Positions 41,425-49,394 of a stretch of DNA of 49,394 nt are shown in pieces (position 1 is the stretch's first letter; the number at the start of each line of letters is the position of its first letter). The stretch is taken from contig CAIPGC010000006.1 of assembly GCA_903864505.1 (NCBI GenBank), forward strand, positions 1 to 49,394. Direction: 5' to 3'. Position numbers and translations under genes: made by a program. The notes beneath the pieces were generated by a model, which saw only the letters and a program-made list of their open reading frames with translations, did no database searches and was not told the DNA's origin. This DNA is from an uncultured beta proteobacterium. Its GTDB lineage: Bacteria; Pseudomonadota; Gammaproteobacteria; Burkholderiales; Burkholderiaceae_C.

Positions 41425-42107
41425 ACACTGGGATGGCGGTCAGTGTGGCGCAGTGGTGGGCTACCGATGCACCAGTCCTTCCCTCGCCATGGGCGTTGGC
41501 GTGGGGACTGCGCCTGGGGTGGAGCGTGGTGTTGGCCTGGCTGGGGTTTTGGCTGGCAGGTCGATTCAGGGTGGGGGGAACGGTTCAACTGGGCATTGCG
41601 CTATTGCTTGCAGTGTGGACGTGGATGCCGGGCCCGTACGCACTTGCGTATTGGCTGGGGCTGGCTTTTCAGCTTCCAAGCATCTCGCTGGTAGTCTTGA
41701 GCGGCGTGCTGCTGGCTCGCAGTCTGCTGCATGCGCAGGCTTCACCGAAAGCTTATGTGCCAGAACCACGAACGAGGCCGGTTTGGATAGTTTCTGGCGT
41801 GTTGCTTGGGTGGGTCTTGCTGCTCGACACGCTGGCGGTGTTTCCCTTATCGTTGTACGTATGGGGGTGGAGTCCGATGGCGGTTTCTCTGGTGGCGCTG
41901 TGTGCCGGAATGCCGTGGCTGTTGCAGGTACGAAAAGTGTCAGTTGCGCTGGAAGCGTGGGTGCTTGTTGTCGTGGTCGGGCTGTTCGTCGTCACCCGGC
42001 TACCGACAGGAAATCTGTGGGACGCATTGCTGGACCCCTGCTTGTGGGTGGTGCTGCATGTTCTGCTCGTGCGGCATCTGGTGAATTGCTACAGGAAGAG
42101 AAGCTGA
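41421..42107 (+). CDS. Polytopic membrane protein of unknown function
   Basis: 228 residues with about six hydrophobic helices (LGWSVVLAWLGFWLAGRF, LGIALLLAVWTWMPGPYAL, IVSGVLLGWVLLLDTLAVF, WVLVVVVGLFVVTRL). No family is recognised. It overlaps the sialidase-like gene by ATGA, so the two are probably translated together. The C-terminus is basic (NCYRKRS). It is convergent with the ArnT-like gene, six bases between the stops. A membrane partner of the propeller protein is the simplest reading. Confidence 0.7.
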   Translation: MNTGMAVSVAQWWATDAPVLPSPWALAWGLRLGWSVVLAWLGFWLAGRFRVGGTVQLGIALLLAVWTWMPGPYALAYWLGLAFQLPSISLVVLSGVLLARSLLHAQASPKAYVPEPRTRPVWIVSGVLLGWVLLLDTLAVFPLSLYVWGWSPMAVSLVALCAGMPWLLQVRKVSVALEAWVLVVVVGLFVVTRLPTGNLWDALLDPCLWVVLHVLLVRHLVNCYRKRS

Positions 42108-42113
42108 ACGCGC

Positions 42114-43895
42114 CTATTTTCCGTGGCTCCCAGCACTCTTTGTCACCAACCACTCCTTGCGGAACAGCCACTGCTGCGGGTACCACAGATTGGTCAGCGT
42201 CACCTCACCACTCTTGTGGCGGCTCTTGACGTGCCAACGCCATCCCAACAGGGTGCATTGGGGAAGGCACGAGGGCTGAAACTGGTCCAAACGGTCCTGG
42301 TACCAGACTGCCGCGTCAAACTGGTTTAGCAGGTAGGGTAGCCGCTCTGCGCCCGGCATGTCGGGGCTGAACGCGCCGGTGTTGCGGCCTTCGGCGTCGT
42401 AGGGAACCAGATGGTTACCTGGCAGCACAAATTCGTAGCGTTCGTACTGGCCCGGAAAACCATTGGGCACGGCAATGCGCTGGCCCTGCATATGGCGGAG
42501 CACCGCCGTGCTGTAACCCGCCTCAGGTGTGCTCAGTGGTGCGACCATGCAGCCAAACGCCGCGTATACCGCCAGGCAGGCGCACAGGGTCGCAGCGCGG
42601 CACCGTTCCTTGGAATGAAAACCGGCTGCAACGCACGTCAAACCTGCACAGGCAGCTATCAAAGTCATAGTAGTCTGAGCGGTGTTTGCCATCTGTAAAT
42701 CACCCATAACCCAGGCCACGCGCGCCAGCATCACCAGCGCAGGGGCCAGCACGGCCAGCGTGAGCCAGAACCAGATGCGCCCCAACCGGTCCCAGTCAAG
42801 CGCCATCAGCATGGCCAGTGCCGGCATTGCGGGAATGACGTAACGTGCCTCGCGCTGGCTGGGAATGCTGAACGCCACCAACCACACCACCAGCCACACC
42901 AGCAGCACCCGCTGCGGTGCACCCAGAGTTGCGTAGGTCGGGAGCCGCCACGCCCCGCGCAGGCTGGACAGCAGAAAACCCAGGACGGTGAAAACGAGCA
43001 GCCCCGCGTTGATGGGGTAAGCGAACAACTGCGTCCACAGTGGGTAGTCGCCGAAAAAGGCCGCGTGCCAGTAGCCCTGTTTACCCGAGAGCTTGCCTGC
43101 GTTCTCGCCCACCACAAATTCGCGCCACACGGCGCCCGGGTCGGGGTCCAGCACAAACCACAGGCCAAAAACACCCAGGGCCAGCAGCGCGCTCCAGGTC
43201 AGTCCTGCGCTGGTTCTCAGTGTGCTGCGCCAGTTCCAGGCAGGTGTGGTCCACAGCAGTGCCAGCCACAGGGTTGCGCTGGCCGGTGCCAGCAGCGCAA
43301 ATGATTTGTAGGCCATGCCGATGCCCATGCTCATGCCCATGAGCGTGTAGACGCCAAGGCCCGCCTCTGGCGGAATGTCAGCCCGCGCCGGGTGTGGCAG
43401 ACGCAGCCACAGCAGCCAGAACAGGGGCAGGGCAAACCAGAAGGTTTCTGGCGCAGAGGTCAGATAGACGCGGCCATAGCGAAAGGTGGAGAAGAACAGC
43501 AAGTACAGGGCTGCAGCGATGCAGGCGCTGCGCAGGCGCCCACTGATGCGCAAGGTGAGCCAGGCCAGCAGCGCCGTGGTCATAAAGGTATAGGCCACGC
43601 TGGGCAGGCGCAGCGCCAGCAGCGACCACTGCTGTCCCCAGTCGCCCGCAAGCACGGCCTGCCAGAACAGCAGGGGTGGCTTGGTGTTGCGCATGTTGGC
43701 AAGGTCCGATACCAAGGGAAGCCAGTGCCCGGACTGTGCCGTCAGGCGGGCGATGTGGATGTACACCATCTCGTCGCCGTTGGTGGGCGCGTAGGGGCTG
43801 CCCAGGCCGAACAGATACACCGCAGCGGCTCCCAGCACCAGCGCCAGCCAAAACCAGGGAACAGCAGTGCGTGCGCAGGGGGGATGGTCGGCCAT
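42114..43895 (-). CDS. ArnT/PMT-like lipid-linked glycosyltransferase
   Basis: 593 residues with roughly 12 membrane helices and a C-terminal soluble part. The first periplasmic loop has SPYAPTNGDEMVYIHIARLT, the acidic motif of the ArnT/PMT (GT83/GT39-like) superfamily, and RNTKPPLLFWQAVLAG follows as in ArnT-like proteins. IPSQREARYVIPAMPALAML is the conserved inner-loop Arg/Tyr segment. These enzymes move a sugar from undecaprenyl phosphate onto lipid A, proteins or glycans in the periplasm. The same-strand upstream genes encode a GtrA-like flippase-type protein and a GT9 transferase, fitting LPS or surface-glycan decoration. Confidence 0.82.
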   Translation of the reverse strand: MADHPPCARTAVPWFWLALVLGAAAVYLFGLGSPYAPTNGDEMVYIHIARLTAQSGHWLPLVSDLANMRNTKPPLLFWQAVLAGDWGQQWSLLALRLPSVAYTFMTTALLAWLTLRISGRLRSACIAAALYLLFFSTFRYGRVYLTSAPETFWFALPLFWLLWLRLPHPARADIPPEAGLGVYTLMGMSMGIGMAYKSFALLAPASATLWLALLWTTPAWNWRSTLRTSAGLTWSALLALGVFGLWFVLDPDPGAVWREFVVGENAGKLSGKQGYWHAAFFGDYPLWTQLFAYPINAGLLVFTVLGFLLSSLRGAWRLPTYATLGAPQRVLLVWLVVWLVAFSIPSQREARYVIPAMPALAMLMALDWDRLGRIWFWLTLAVLAPALVMLARVAWVMGDLQMANTAQTTMTLIAACAGLTCVAAGFHSKERCRAATLCACLAVYAAFGCMVAPLSTPEAGYSTAVLRHMQGQRIAVPNGFPGQYERYEFVLPGNHLVPYDAEGRNTGAFSPDMPGAERLPYLLNQFDAAVWYQDRLDQFQPSCLPQCTLLGWRWHVKSRHKSGEVTLTNLWYPQQWLFRKEWLVTKSAGSHGK

Positions 43896-43915
43896 GGCGC
43901 TATCCGTGCCGAAGG

Positions 43916-44410
43916 TTAATCCTGGTGGCGCTTGAAGGTCCAGCGGTCATTGGCAAGAAAGTTGCTGACACTTGCCGCAATGATGGCAATGACGTTGGCC
44001 ACGCGATAGTCCATGCTGCCCGACAGCAAAAGCGTCAGAACATACTGCAAGGAACTGCCAAAACCCGAGGCCGCTGCGTACTGGCCAAACTCCATTCCCA
44101 GCAGACGCAGGCTCAAATGGCCCTGTCCTTCTTCCGCTTCCAGGTTCTTGACCCGGTCCGACCAGGTCCACAAGCGGTTCCAGGTGAAGTTGTTGATGGT
44201 TGCCAGGGTGATGGCCAGCGCCAGCGAAAGGTAGGGTTTGTTGTAGCTGGCCTCCATCGCGTTGAACAGGTACTCATGGCCCAGGTGCAGCATGACCAGG
44301 TTTACCACCGTTCCACTGGCTCCGACGATGCCGAACTTGAGGTAGCGGTAGCGTTCAATCCAGCCCAACGCCCACAAAACTGCGCGTTGTAGCGCAGAGG
44401 TGGTGCTCAT
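43916..44410 (-). CDS. GtrA-like membrane protein
   Basis: 164 residues with four membrane helices. FGIVGASGTVVNLVML, ATINNFTWNRLWTW, GQYAAASGFGSSLQY and SNFLANDRWTF are GtrA-family hallmarks ('KF..vG..gt..n' and two 'N.(F/W)..N..WTF' motifs). GtrA is thought to flip or present undecaprenyl-phosphate-linked sugars. The ATG overlaps the stop of the GT9 gene by four bases, and the ArnT-like gene starts 20 bases after its stop, so the three form one operon. Confidence 0.88.
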   Translation of the reverse strand: MSTTSALQRAVLWALGWIERYRYLKFGIVGASGTVVNLVMLHLGHEYLFNAMEASYNKPYLSLALAITLATINNFTWNRLWTWSDRVKNLEAEEGQGHLSLRLLGMEFGQYAAASGFGSSLQYVLTLLLSGSMDYRVANVIAIIAASVSNFLANDRWTFKRHQD

Positions 44411-45645
44411 GCTGGAGTTGCGCTGCCATTGCGCAGAAAAGCCAGTGCCTGGACCAGCACCGGATCAGGCGCGATGCGCTTGAGACACTGGTTGTTTCCA
44501 TCGCAAAAAGTCATACGGTGGTTGTAGGCCGACAGACAGGGAGAACAGGCAATGCCGGACTCCAGCACGGCACTGCGAGATCCCAACGGGCCATAAAGTT
44601 TACCGGTTTCTGGACCAAAAAACACCATGGTCTGAATCGGTGTGAGTGTGGCGAAATGGCCGGGGCCGCCGTCATTGGTGATCAGCAGGTCCGCAGCATG
44701 AAACAACATCAGCAACTCCCGAATGCTGCGGGTGTAGCCGGTGAGGTTGACGCAGGCTGTGTCGTCAACCTTTTTCATCAAATCCTGGGCCAGCAAGGCA
44801 TCGTCTTTCAGGCCAATCAACCCCACTGCATAGCCGGCGGTACACAGACCCGTTGCCACACTCGCGTAGTGACCGACCGGCCAGGCCCTCTCAGGCAAGA
44901 TGCCGCCACCGGCATACATCAGTACCACTTTGCGCCCGGCAATGGTGGGGTGATCTGCCCGCACCTTGGCACGGTAGCCGTGCAACTCGTCTTCGGAAAA
45001 TTCTACCGAGAGCTCGGTCGTCTGCGGAATGGCGCGAATGGCGGCTGCCTTGTTGCGCGGCACGCTCCCGGCAGAATCAAGCGCATCCACCAGCGACAGA
45101 AATTGTTTGCTGATGTGCTGGTAGGGGTTGTAGGGAATGGCGTGGTTGATGAAACTGCCTCGGTATAAACCCTCCTGGGTGTGCGCCGTGAAGCCCGCCC
45201 GCACCGGTGCCCCACAGGCAAACGAGAGCAGGGCGCTGACGCGAGAAAAAAGCTCGCAATCGATCACTGCGTCCACACCCAGGCGATGCATCTTCTGGCT
45301 GACCCGCAGGATGTCCGACACGAGTGAGATACCCGAACTGTCGTCCAGCGTGTGCATGAACTCCGACTGCGTTAGTTGAAGCAGCTTGGAAACTTCCTGA
45401 TTCTTCTTGAGCTGCAGGATATGGATGTTGACCCCGGGGTAGGTACGGCGCAAGGCGGCAAACATGGGACCGGCCAGCACAATGCTGCCCATCTCCGAGA
45501 GCAGGATCACCAGAATGTGGCGTGGTTCCTTGCATGGTCCGACGCTTGCGCGAAAAAGGCGGGTGAACCGAACCCATGCAGACACCACACCGCAAAGAAG
45601 CTGGCCCGCCCAGCGATCAATGAAGCGTTGCGTCTGCAGTTTCAT
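44407..45645 (-). CDS. Glycosyltransferase family 9 (heptosyltransferase-like)
   Basis: 412 residues from ATG 45645; the frame runs to 45708 without family sequence. ILVILLSEMGSIVLAGPMF resembles the N-terminal 'g.i..t.P.' site, HILQLKKNQEVSKLL and VIDCELFSRVSALLSFACGAP follow, and LLITNDGGPGHFATL with VFFGPETGKLYGP is the sugar-nucleotide site. A cysteine-rich tail (CSPCLSAYNHRMTFCDGNNQC) is typical of a GT9 subset. Such enzymes use ADP-heptose or related donors on LPS or glycans. The acceptor is unknown. It is the first gene of the three-gene group. Confidence 0.85.
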   Translation of the reverse strand: MKLQTQRFIDRWAGQLLCGVVSAWVRFTRLFRASVGPCKEPRHILVILLSEMGSIVLAGPMFAALRRTYPGVNIHILQLKKNQEVSKLLQLTQSEFMHTLDDSSGISLVSDILRVSQKMHRLGVDAVIDCELFSRVSALLSFACGAPVRAGFTAHTQEGLYRGSFINHAIPYNPYQHISKQFLSLVDALDSAGSVPRNKAAAIRAIPQTTELSVEFSEDELHGYRAKVRADHPTIAGRKVVLMYAGGGILPERAWPVGHYASVATGLCTAGYAVGLIGLKDDALLAQDLMKKVDDTACVNLTGYTRSIRELLMLFHAADLLITNDGGPGHFATLTPIQTMVFFGPETGKLYGPLGSRSAVLESGIACSPCLSAYNHRMTFCDGNNQCLKRIAPDPVLVQALAFLRNGSATPA

Positions 45646-45656
45646 GCGTACCTGGC

Positions 45657-46838
45657 TTACAGTCCGGCCGCGGCCCGTAGCGCCTGGGCCTTGTCGGTGC
45701 GCTCCCAAGCAAATTCAGGCTCTTCGCGGCCAAAGTGTCCGTAGGCGGCTGTCTTTTCGTAGATCGGCCGCAGCAGGTTGAGCATCTGGATGATGCCTTT
45801 GGGGCGCAGATCAAAGTGCAGGTTTACCAGGGCGGCAATTTGGTCATCGGGGATTAGGCCGGTGCCTTCGGTATAGACGGTCACGTTCATGGGTTTGGCC
45901 ACGCCAATGGCGTAGGCCACCTGGATCTGGCACTGGCGTGCCAGTCCTGCTGCCACCACGTTTTTCGCGACATAACGTGCTGCATAGGCCGCGCTGCGGT
46001 CCACTTTGCTGGGGTCTTTACCCGAGAATGCGCCACCGCCATGGGGGCAGGCACCACCGTAGGTGTCCACAATAATCTTGCGCCCGGTCAGGCCGCAATC
46101 GCCTTGCGGGCCACCCACCACAAAGCGACCGGTCGGGTTGATCAGGTACTTGGTGTCGGCAGTCAGCCACTCCTTGGGCAGCACTGGCTTGATGATCTCT
46201 TCGCGAACCGCTTCGTAAAACGCATCGGTCATGCGGTTGCCAAGGCTCATTTCTGGGCTGTGCTGGCTGGACAGTACCACCGTGTCAATGCTGTGCGGCT
46301 TTCCGTCGACATAGCGCATGGTGACCTGGCTTTTCGCATCCGGGCGCAGGAAGGGCAGGCGACCATCCTTGCGCAGTTGGGCTTGACGCTCCACCAGGCG
46401 GTGCGCGTAATAAATGGGGGCCGGCATCAGTTCGGGCGTCTCGTTGCAGGCGTAACCAAACATCAGGCCTTGGTCGCCGGCACCCGTATTCAGGTGGTCA
46501 TCGGACGCGTGGTCCACACCCTGCGCAATGTCGTTGGACTGCTTGTCGTAGGCTACCAGGACGGCACAGCCCCTGTAGTCAATGCCGTAGTCGGTGTTGT
46601 CGTACCCGATGCGTTTGAGCGTGTTGCGCGCTACCTGAATGTAGTCCACGTGCGCGTTGGTGGTGATTTCACCCGCGAGCACGACCAGGCCGGTATTGCA
46701 CAGGGTTTCCGCAGCCACGCGGGATTTCGGGTCCTGCTCAAAAATTGCGTCAAGGATTGCGTCAGAGATCTGATCGGCGACCTTGTCAGGGTGGCCTTCA
46801 GAAACAGACTCGGATGTGAAAAGAAAATCGTTCGCCAT
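45657..46838 (-). CDS. metK: S-adenosylmethionine synthetase
   Basis: 393 residues from ATG 46838, with GGAG eight bases upstream; the frame extends to 46979 without family sequence. [20 protein letters not shown] (ATP and methionine loops), [20 protein letters not shown], the flexible active-site [19 protein letters not shown] and [12 protein letters not shown] are all intact. It condenses methionine and ATP to SAM. The stop lies 11 bases before the GT9 ATG. The 5' region to 47021 holds a hairpin but no SAM or SAH riboswitch that I can recognise. It is divergent from two acyltransferase genes. Confidence 0.96.
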   Translation of the reverse strand: MANDFLFTSESVSEGHPDKVADQISDAILDAIFEQDPKSRVAAETLCNTGLVVLAGEITTNAHVDYIQVARNTLKRIGYDNTDYGIDYRGCAVLVAYDKQSNDIAQGVDHASDDHLNTGAGDQGLMFGYACNETPELMPAPIYYAHRLVERQAQLRKDGRLPFLRPDAKSQVTMRYVDGKPHSIDTVVLSSQHSPEMSLGNRMTDAFYEAVREEIIKPVLPKEWLTADTKYLINPTGRFVVGGPQGDCGLTGRKIIVDTYGGACPHGGGAFSGKDPSKVDRSAAYAARYVAKNVVAAGLARQCQIQVAYAIGVAKPMNVTVYTEGTGLIPDDQIAALVNLHFDLRPKGIIQMLNLLRPIYEKTAAYGHFGREEPEFAWERTDKAQALRAAAGL

Positions 46839-46930
46839 AGTGTTAGCTCCAAAAATAAACATCAAGTCGCGTTGCTTGGGCTTTTGGGGCTCTAGCGAAC
46901 GCTTTAGCAGATTCCTCGTTGTGGACAAGG

Positions 46931-46964
46931 CACAATGGCAGGCTGTTGTTGCAAGCCCATTGTG
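46931..46964 (-). other. Hairpin in the metK 5' region
   Basis: CACAATGG (46931-46938) and CCATTGTG (46957-46964) are a perfect 8-base inverted repeat, extendable by GCT/AGC across a 3-base bulge, with a T/G-rich loop. It sits about 95-125 bases before the metK start, in what may be either the leader or the divergent promoter region shared with the acyltransferase genes. Its role is unknown. Confidence 0.45.
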
Positions 46965-47021
46965 TGCGTCGCCCTGCAAGTAGTTCCGTAACTCAGCGAC
47001 GCGCGAGATTTTATCCCAGTC

Positions 47022-47852
47022 ATGCCGCAGTTATTCAAATTGCTTTCCTTTCTGCCTTTGTGGCTATTGCACGGGGTGGGCTGGGCGCTGGGTTGGGCGG
47101 CATTCTTGGCATCGACCACTTACCGCAGACGGTTCCTTGCGAACGTGCATCAGGCGGGTTTGTCTCGTGGCGATTGGCTCGCGGCGGTTGGCTCGGCCGG
47201 GTGCTTGGTCGGCGAACTGCCACGTCTGTGGATGGGGCGCCCCGTTCCGGTGCTGTGGGACGGTGCGGAACATGTGGAGGCATCACTCCAGTTGGACCGG
47301 GGCATCATCTTCCTCACACCGCACCTGGGCTGCTTTGAAGTGACCGCCCAGGCCTATGCCGCACGCTACGGGGTTCACGCGCATCCCATGACGGTGCTGT
47401 TTCGGCCACCGCGGCAAAAATGGCTGGCACCTCTGGTGACTTCATCGCGTGCCCGGCCCGGTCTGCAGACGGCACCTACCACCTTGGCCGGCGTCAAGCA
47501 GATGATGAAGGCGCTCAAAGCCGGTCATTGCGTAGGCCTGCTGCCGGATCAGGTTCCACCTGTGTCGCTGGGCGTATGGGCACCATTCTTCGGCAGGAAT
47601 GCTTACACCATGACCCTGTCGACCCGTCTGGCGGCGCAGACTGGGGCTACCGTCCTGATTGCCTGGGGTGAGCGGCTACCCTGGGGCAAGGGCTTTACCG
47701 TACATGTGCGACCTCTGCTTGAGCCGCTGGCTTCGGATGTGCAAGTGGCGGCAGGGCAAATCAACGCCGCTATGGAGGCGCTGATACATGCGGCACCTGG
47801 CCAGTACCTGTGGGGGTATGCGCGCTACAAGACTCCGAGGGAGTTGGCGTGA
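47022..47852 (+). CDS. LpxL-family lipid A acyltransferase (first of two)
   Basis: 276 residues from ATG 47022. A hydrophobic N-terminal helix ([20 protein letters not shown]) anchors it to the inner membrane. The catalytic HX4E motif is in [14 protein letters not shown], with [22 protein letters not shown] and FFGRNAYTM at the conserved positions for LpxL/HtrB-type enzymes ('LpDQdp...fFGr.a.t'). It should transfer an acyl chain from ACP to lipid A or another lipid. It overlaps the next acyltransferase gene by four bases. Confidence 0.88.
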   Translation: MPQLFKLLSFLPLWLLHGVGWALGWAAFLASTTYRRRFLANVHQAGLSRGDWLAAVGSAGCLVGELPRLWMGRPVPVLWDGAEHVEASLQLDRGIIFLTPHLGCFEVTAQAYAARYGVHAHPMTVLFRPPRQKWLAPLVTSSRARPGLQTAPTTLAGVKQMMKALKAGHCVGLLPDQVPPVSLGVWAPFFGRNAYTMTLSTRLAAQTGATVLIAWGERLPWGKGFTVHVRPLLEPLASDVQVAAGQINAAMEALIHAAPGQYLWGYARYKTPRELA

Positions 47853-48712
47853 CACGCTTTGGATTGGTGTTGATGCGGCTGATGGCCGTGTTGCCACTGC
47901 CCTGGGTGCGTGCGCTGGGTGTGCTGTTGGGGATAATGTTGTATGTTCTGGCCGCGTCCAGGCGCAAGGTGGTGTGGACCAATTTGCAACTTTGTTTTCC
48001 CAATCTGTCCCGCAGTCAGGTGCGCTCACTGGCCTTTCGGAGCGTAGTGTGTTTTGCGAAAAGCTGGCTGGACCGGGGATGGCTTTGGCACGGAACACCG
48101 CAGCTAACGAAGGGGCGCCTGCTGTTGACAGGGGCTGTGGAAGAACTGGCGGGCCAGGCGCCCACGGTGCTCTTTGCACCGCACTTTGTCGGGATGGATG
48201 CCGGGTGGACGGCACTGAGTCAGCAGGTGCCGCGGCACTTTTCAACCATCTACACCAACCAGGCCAACAAGATTGCAGATGGCTGGATATTGGCGGGGCG
48301 GAGCCGGTATGGCCGCACGAGCCTGTATGGCCGCATTTATGGGGTCAAGCCACTGATCGCCGGGCTGAAGCAGGGTGAGCCCCTGTATCTATTGCCGGAC
48401 ATGAACTTCGATCCAAAAGAATCTGTGTTTGTGCCGTTTTATGGTGTGCAAGCGGCCACGGTCCCCTCCCTTGCGCGCTTTGCGCGCTTGGGTCGAGCCA
48501 AAGTCGTTCCAGTGATTTCGCGCATGACCGCTGACGGATATGAGATACAGGTGTTGCCCGCGTGGAAAGACTACCCCAGCGGAGACCTGGTCGCCGACAC
48601 CGCCAGAATGAACCGGAGTCTGGAGAGCTATATCGACACGATGCCGGAGCAGTACTACTGGGTGCACAAGCGCTTCAAGGACCGACCCGAGGGCGAGACG
48701 GCACCTTACTGA
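47849..48712 (+). CDS. LpxL-family lipid A acyltransferase (second of two)
   Basis: 287 residues from GTG 47849 in a GTGA overlap with the first copy. It has an N-terminal membrane helix, VVWTNLQLCFPNLSRSQV, the catalytic HX4D motif in LFAPHFVGMDAGW, LLPDMNFDPKESVFVPFYGV and RMTADGYEIQVLPAW. These are LpxL/LpxM signatures. The pair differs in the motif acid (E in copy one, D here) and probably adds the two secondary acyl chains. It converges with engB, overlapping it by seven bases. Confidence 0.88.
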   Translation: MTRFGLVLMRLMAVLPLPWVRALGVLLGIMLYVLAASRRKVVWTNLQLCFPNLSRSQVRSLAFRSVVCFAKSWLDRGWLWHGTPQLTKGRLLLTGAVEELAGQAPTVLFAPHFVGMDAGWTALSQQVPRHFSTIYTNQANKIADGWILAGRSRYGRTSLYGRIYGVKPLIAGLKQGEPLYLLPDMNFDPKESVFVPFYGVQAATVPSLARFARLGRAKVVPVISRMTADGYEIQVLPAWKDYPSGDLVADTARMNRSLESYIDTMPEQYYWVHKRFKDRPEGETAPY

Positions 48713-49394
48713 GCGGGGGATGCTTGGTCCGGTTGGGTGGAGGCCACTTGTGGATGGGCCCACTTCCAGAGCAATTCGGCCACCTCGTCGATCCCCTTGC
48801 GTTTGGTGGCCGAAAACAGCATCACTTCGCCACCCCCCGCCTGCAACTTGGTAATCGACAGGATTTTGGTCGCCTCGCTTCGGGTCAGTTTGTCCGATTT
48901 GGTGAGAATGATCAGGAATTTCAGACCTTCCTGAACCCGAGGCCGAATAATGTCGAGCAATATCTCGTCAAGCTCCGTCAGACCATGGCGCGGGTCACAC
49001 ATCAGCACGATTCCCTTGAGGTTTTGCCGGGTAACCAGATAGTTTGCCATGACCTGTTGCCATCGAATTTTGTCCTGTTTTGGTACCGCCGCGTACCCGT
49101 AACCCGGCAGATCCGTGAGCACGGCATCGGTGATGCCTTGCTTGCCCAGGGCGAATAGATTGATATGTTGCGTTCGTCCGGGCTTTTTGGAGGCAAATGC
49201 CAATTGCTTTTGCTGCGTCAGGATGTTGATGCAGGTGGACTTGCCTGCGTTGGAGCGACCCACAAACGCGATTTCTGGCACGTCCAGCGCTGGCAAAAAG
49301 TGCAACTGCGGCGCGGTAGTGAGAAATTTGGCGGTATGAAGCCAGCCCAGGGCGATGGCGGACAAAGTTTTCGCTCCGTTGGTGGGGTCCGATG
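48706..49394 (-). CDS. engB: Ribosome-biogenesis GTP-binding protein EngB/YihA, start beyond the window
   Basis: At least 219 residues. G1 VGRSNAGKSTCIN, G3 DLPGYGYAAV, G4 ILTKSDK and G5 FSATKRKG are clear, with KKPGRTQHINLF as switch I. The frame stays open to the window edge. The only in-window start is a TTG at 49365 without a good ribosome-binding site, and relatives carry extra residues before 'AMGWLHTA', so the real start probably lies beyond 49394. EngB is a small GTPase for late 50S subunit assembly and is usually essential. Confidence 0.9.
   Translation of the reverse strand, partial: SDPTNGAKTLSAIALGWLHTAKFLTTAPQLHFLPALDVPEIAFVGRSNAGKSTCINILTQQKQLAFASKKPGRTQHINLFALGKQGITDAVLTDLPGYGYAAVPKQDKIRWQQVMANYLVTRQNLKGIVLMCDPRHGLTELDEILLDIIRPRVQEGLKFLIILTKSDKLTRSEATKILSITKLQAGGGEVMLFSATKRKGIDEVAELLWKWAHPQVASTQPDQASPAQ

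Noticed and set aside
42655-42700. Possible repeat copy in the ArnT-like gene (GCTATCAAAGTCATAG)
   Set aside because: Only the left eight bases match well; no right-end motif at the proper distance, so likely chance.

Overview
The window reads as GC-rich chromosome from a betaproteobacterium of the order Burkholderiales, most likely Comamonadaceae and Rhodoferax-like. This rests on recognisable protein families (DmeF, a phasin, an NrdJ of this type, ImuA/ImuB/DnaE2, metK divergent from two LpxL-like acyltransferases) and on a short dispersed repeat of a kind I associate with that family; no database search was possible. Genes are dense, many overlap by 4-8 bases, and I see no rRNA, tRNA, CRISPR array, insertion sequence or phage.

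Layout. 1-4.5 kb: an aromatic/acyl-CoA catabolic run, with the end of a LigA-like alpha subunit, a LigB-type extradiol dioxygenase, a dienoyl-CoA-reductase-like flavoenzyme fused to a SnoaL/NTF2-like domain, and a delta3,5-delta2,4-dienoyl-CoA isomerase. 4.5-9.5 kb: a phasin and an orphan FliD-C-like protein behind a FliA-like promoter (both minus strand), then an HD-GYP protein lacking the HD pair, a NarX-like N-terminal remnant and a chemoreceptor. 9.8-16.8 kb: an apparently coupled chain of class II ribonucleotide reductase nrdJ, a nitroreductase-hemerythrin fusion, an MFS exporter and a TPR-GGDEF cyclase. 17-19.6 kb: a stand-alone Sel1-AAA-AAA protein behind an AT-rich promoter region with a perfect palindrome.

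19.7-33.5 kb: the SOS mutasome split in two. imuA-imuB lies at the left and dnaE2 about 8.5 kb to the right, each with a LexA-like site upstream. Between them are a minus-strand metal-export group (P-type ATPase, GDT1/TMEM165-like exporter, DmeF), a VF530-like protein, a RoxA-type ribosomal oxygenase, a GST, an unannotated 54-residue membrane protein and a degenerate sensor kinase. imuB and dnaE2 both carry copies of the dispersed repeat inside their reading frames.

33.5-49.4 kb: a periplasmic glutathione peroxidase, pyruvate phosphate dikinase, an exported SRPBCC protein, a LysE exporter, an HDOD protein, a DMT permease, a sialidase-fold protein with a partner membrane protein, a minus-strand cell-envelope glycosylation group (GT9, GtrA, ArnT-like), metK, two divergent LpxL-family acyltransferases, and engB running off the right edge.

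The most unusual points are the repeat family that enters coding sequence, the split mutasome, the nitroreductase-hemerythrin fusion beside an oxygen-independent reductase, the flavoenzyme-SnoaL fusion and the Sel1-AAA-AAA protein.
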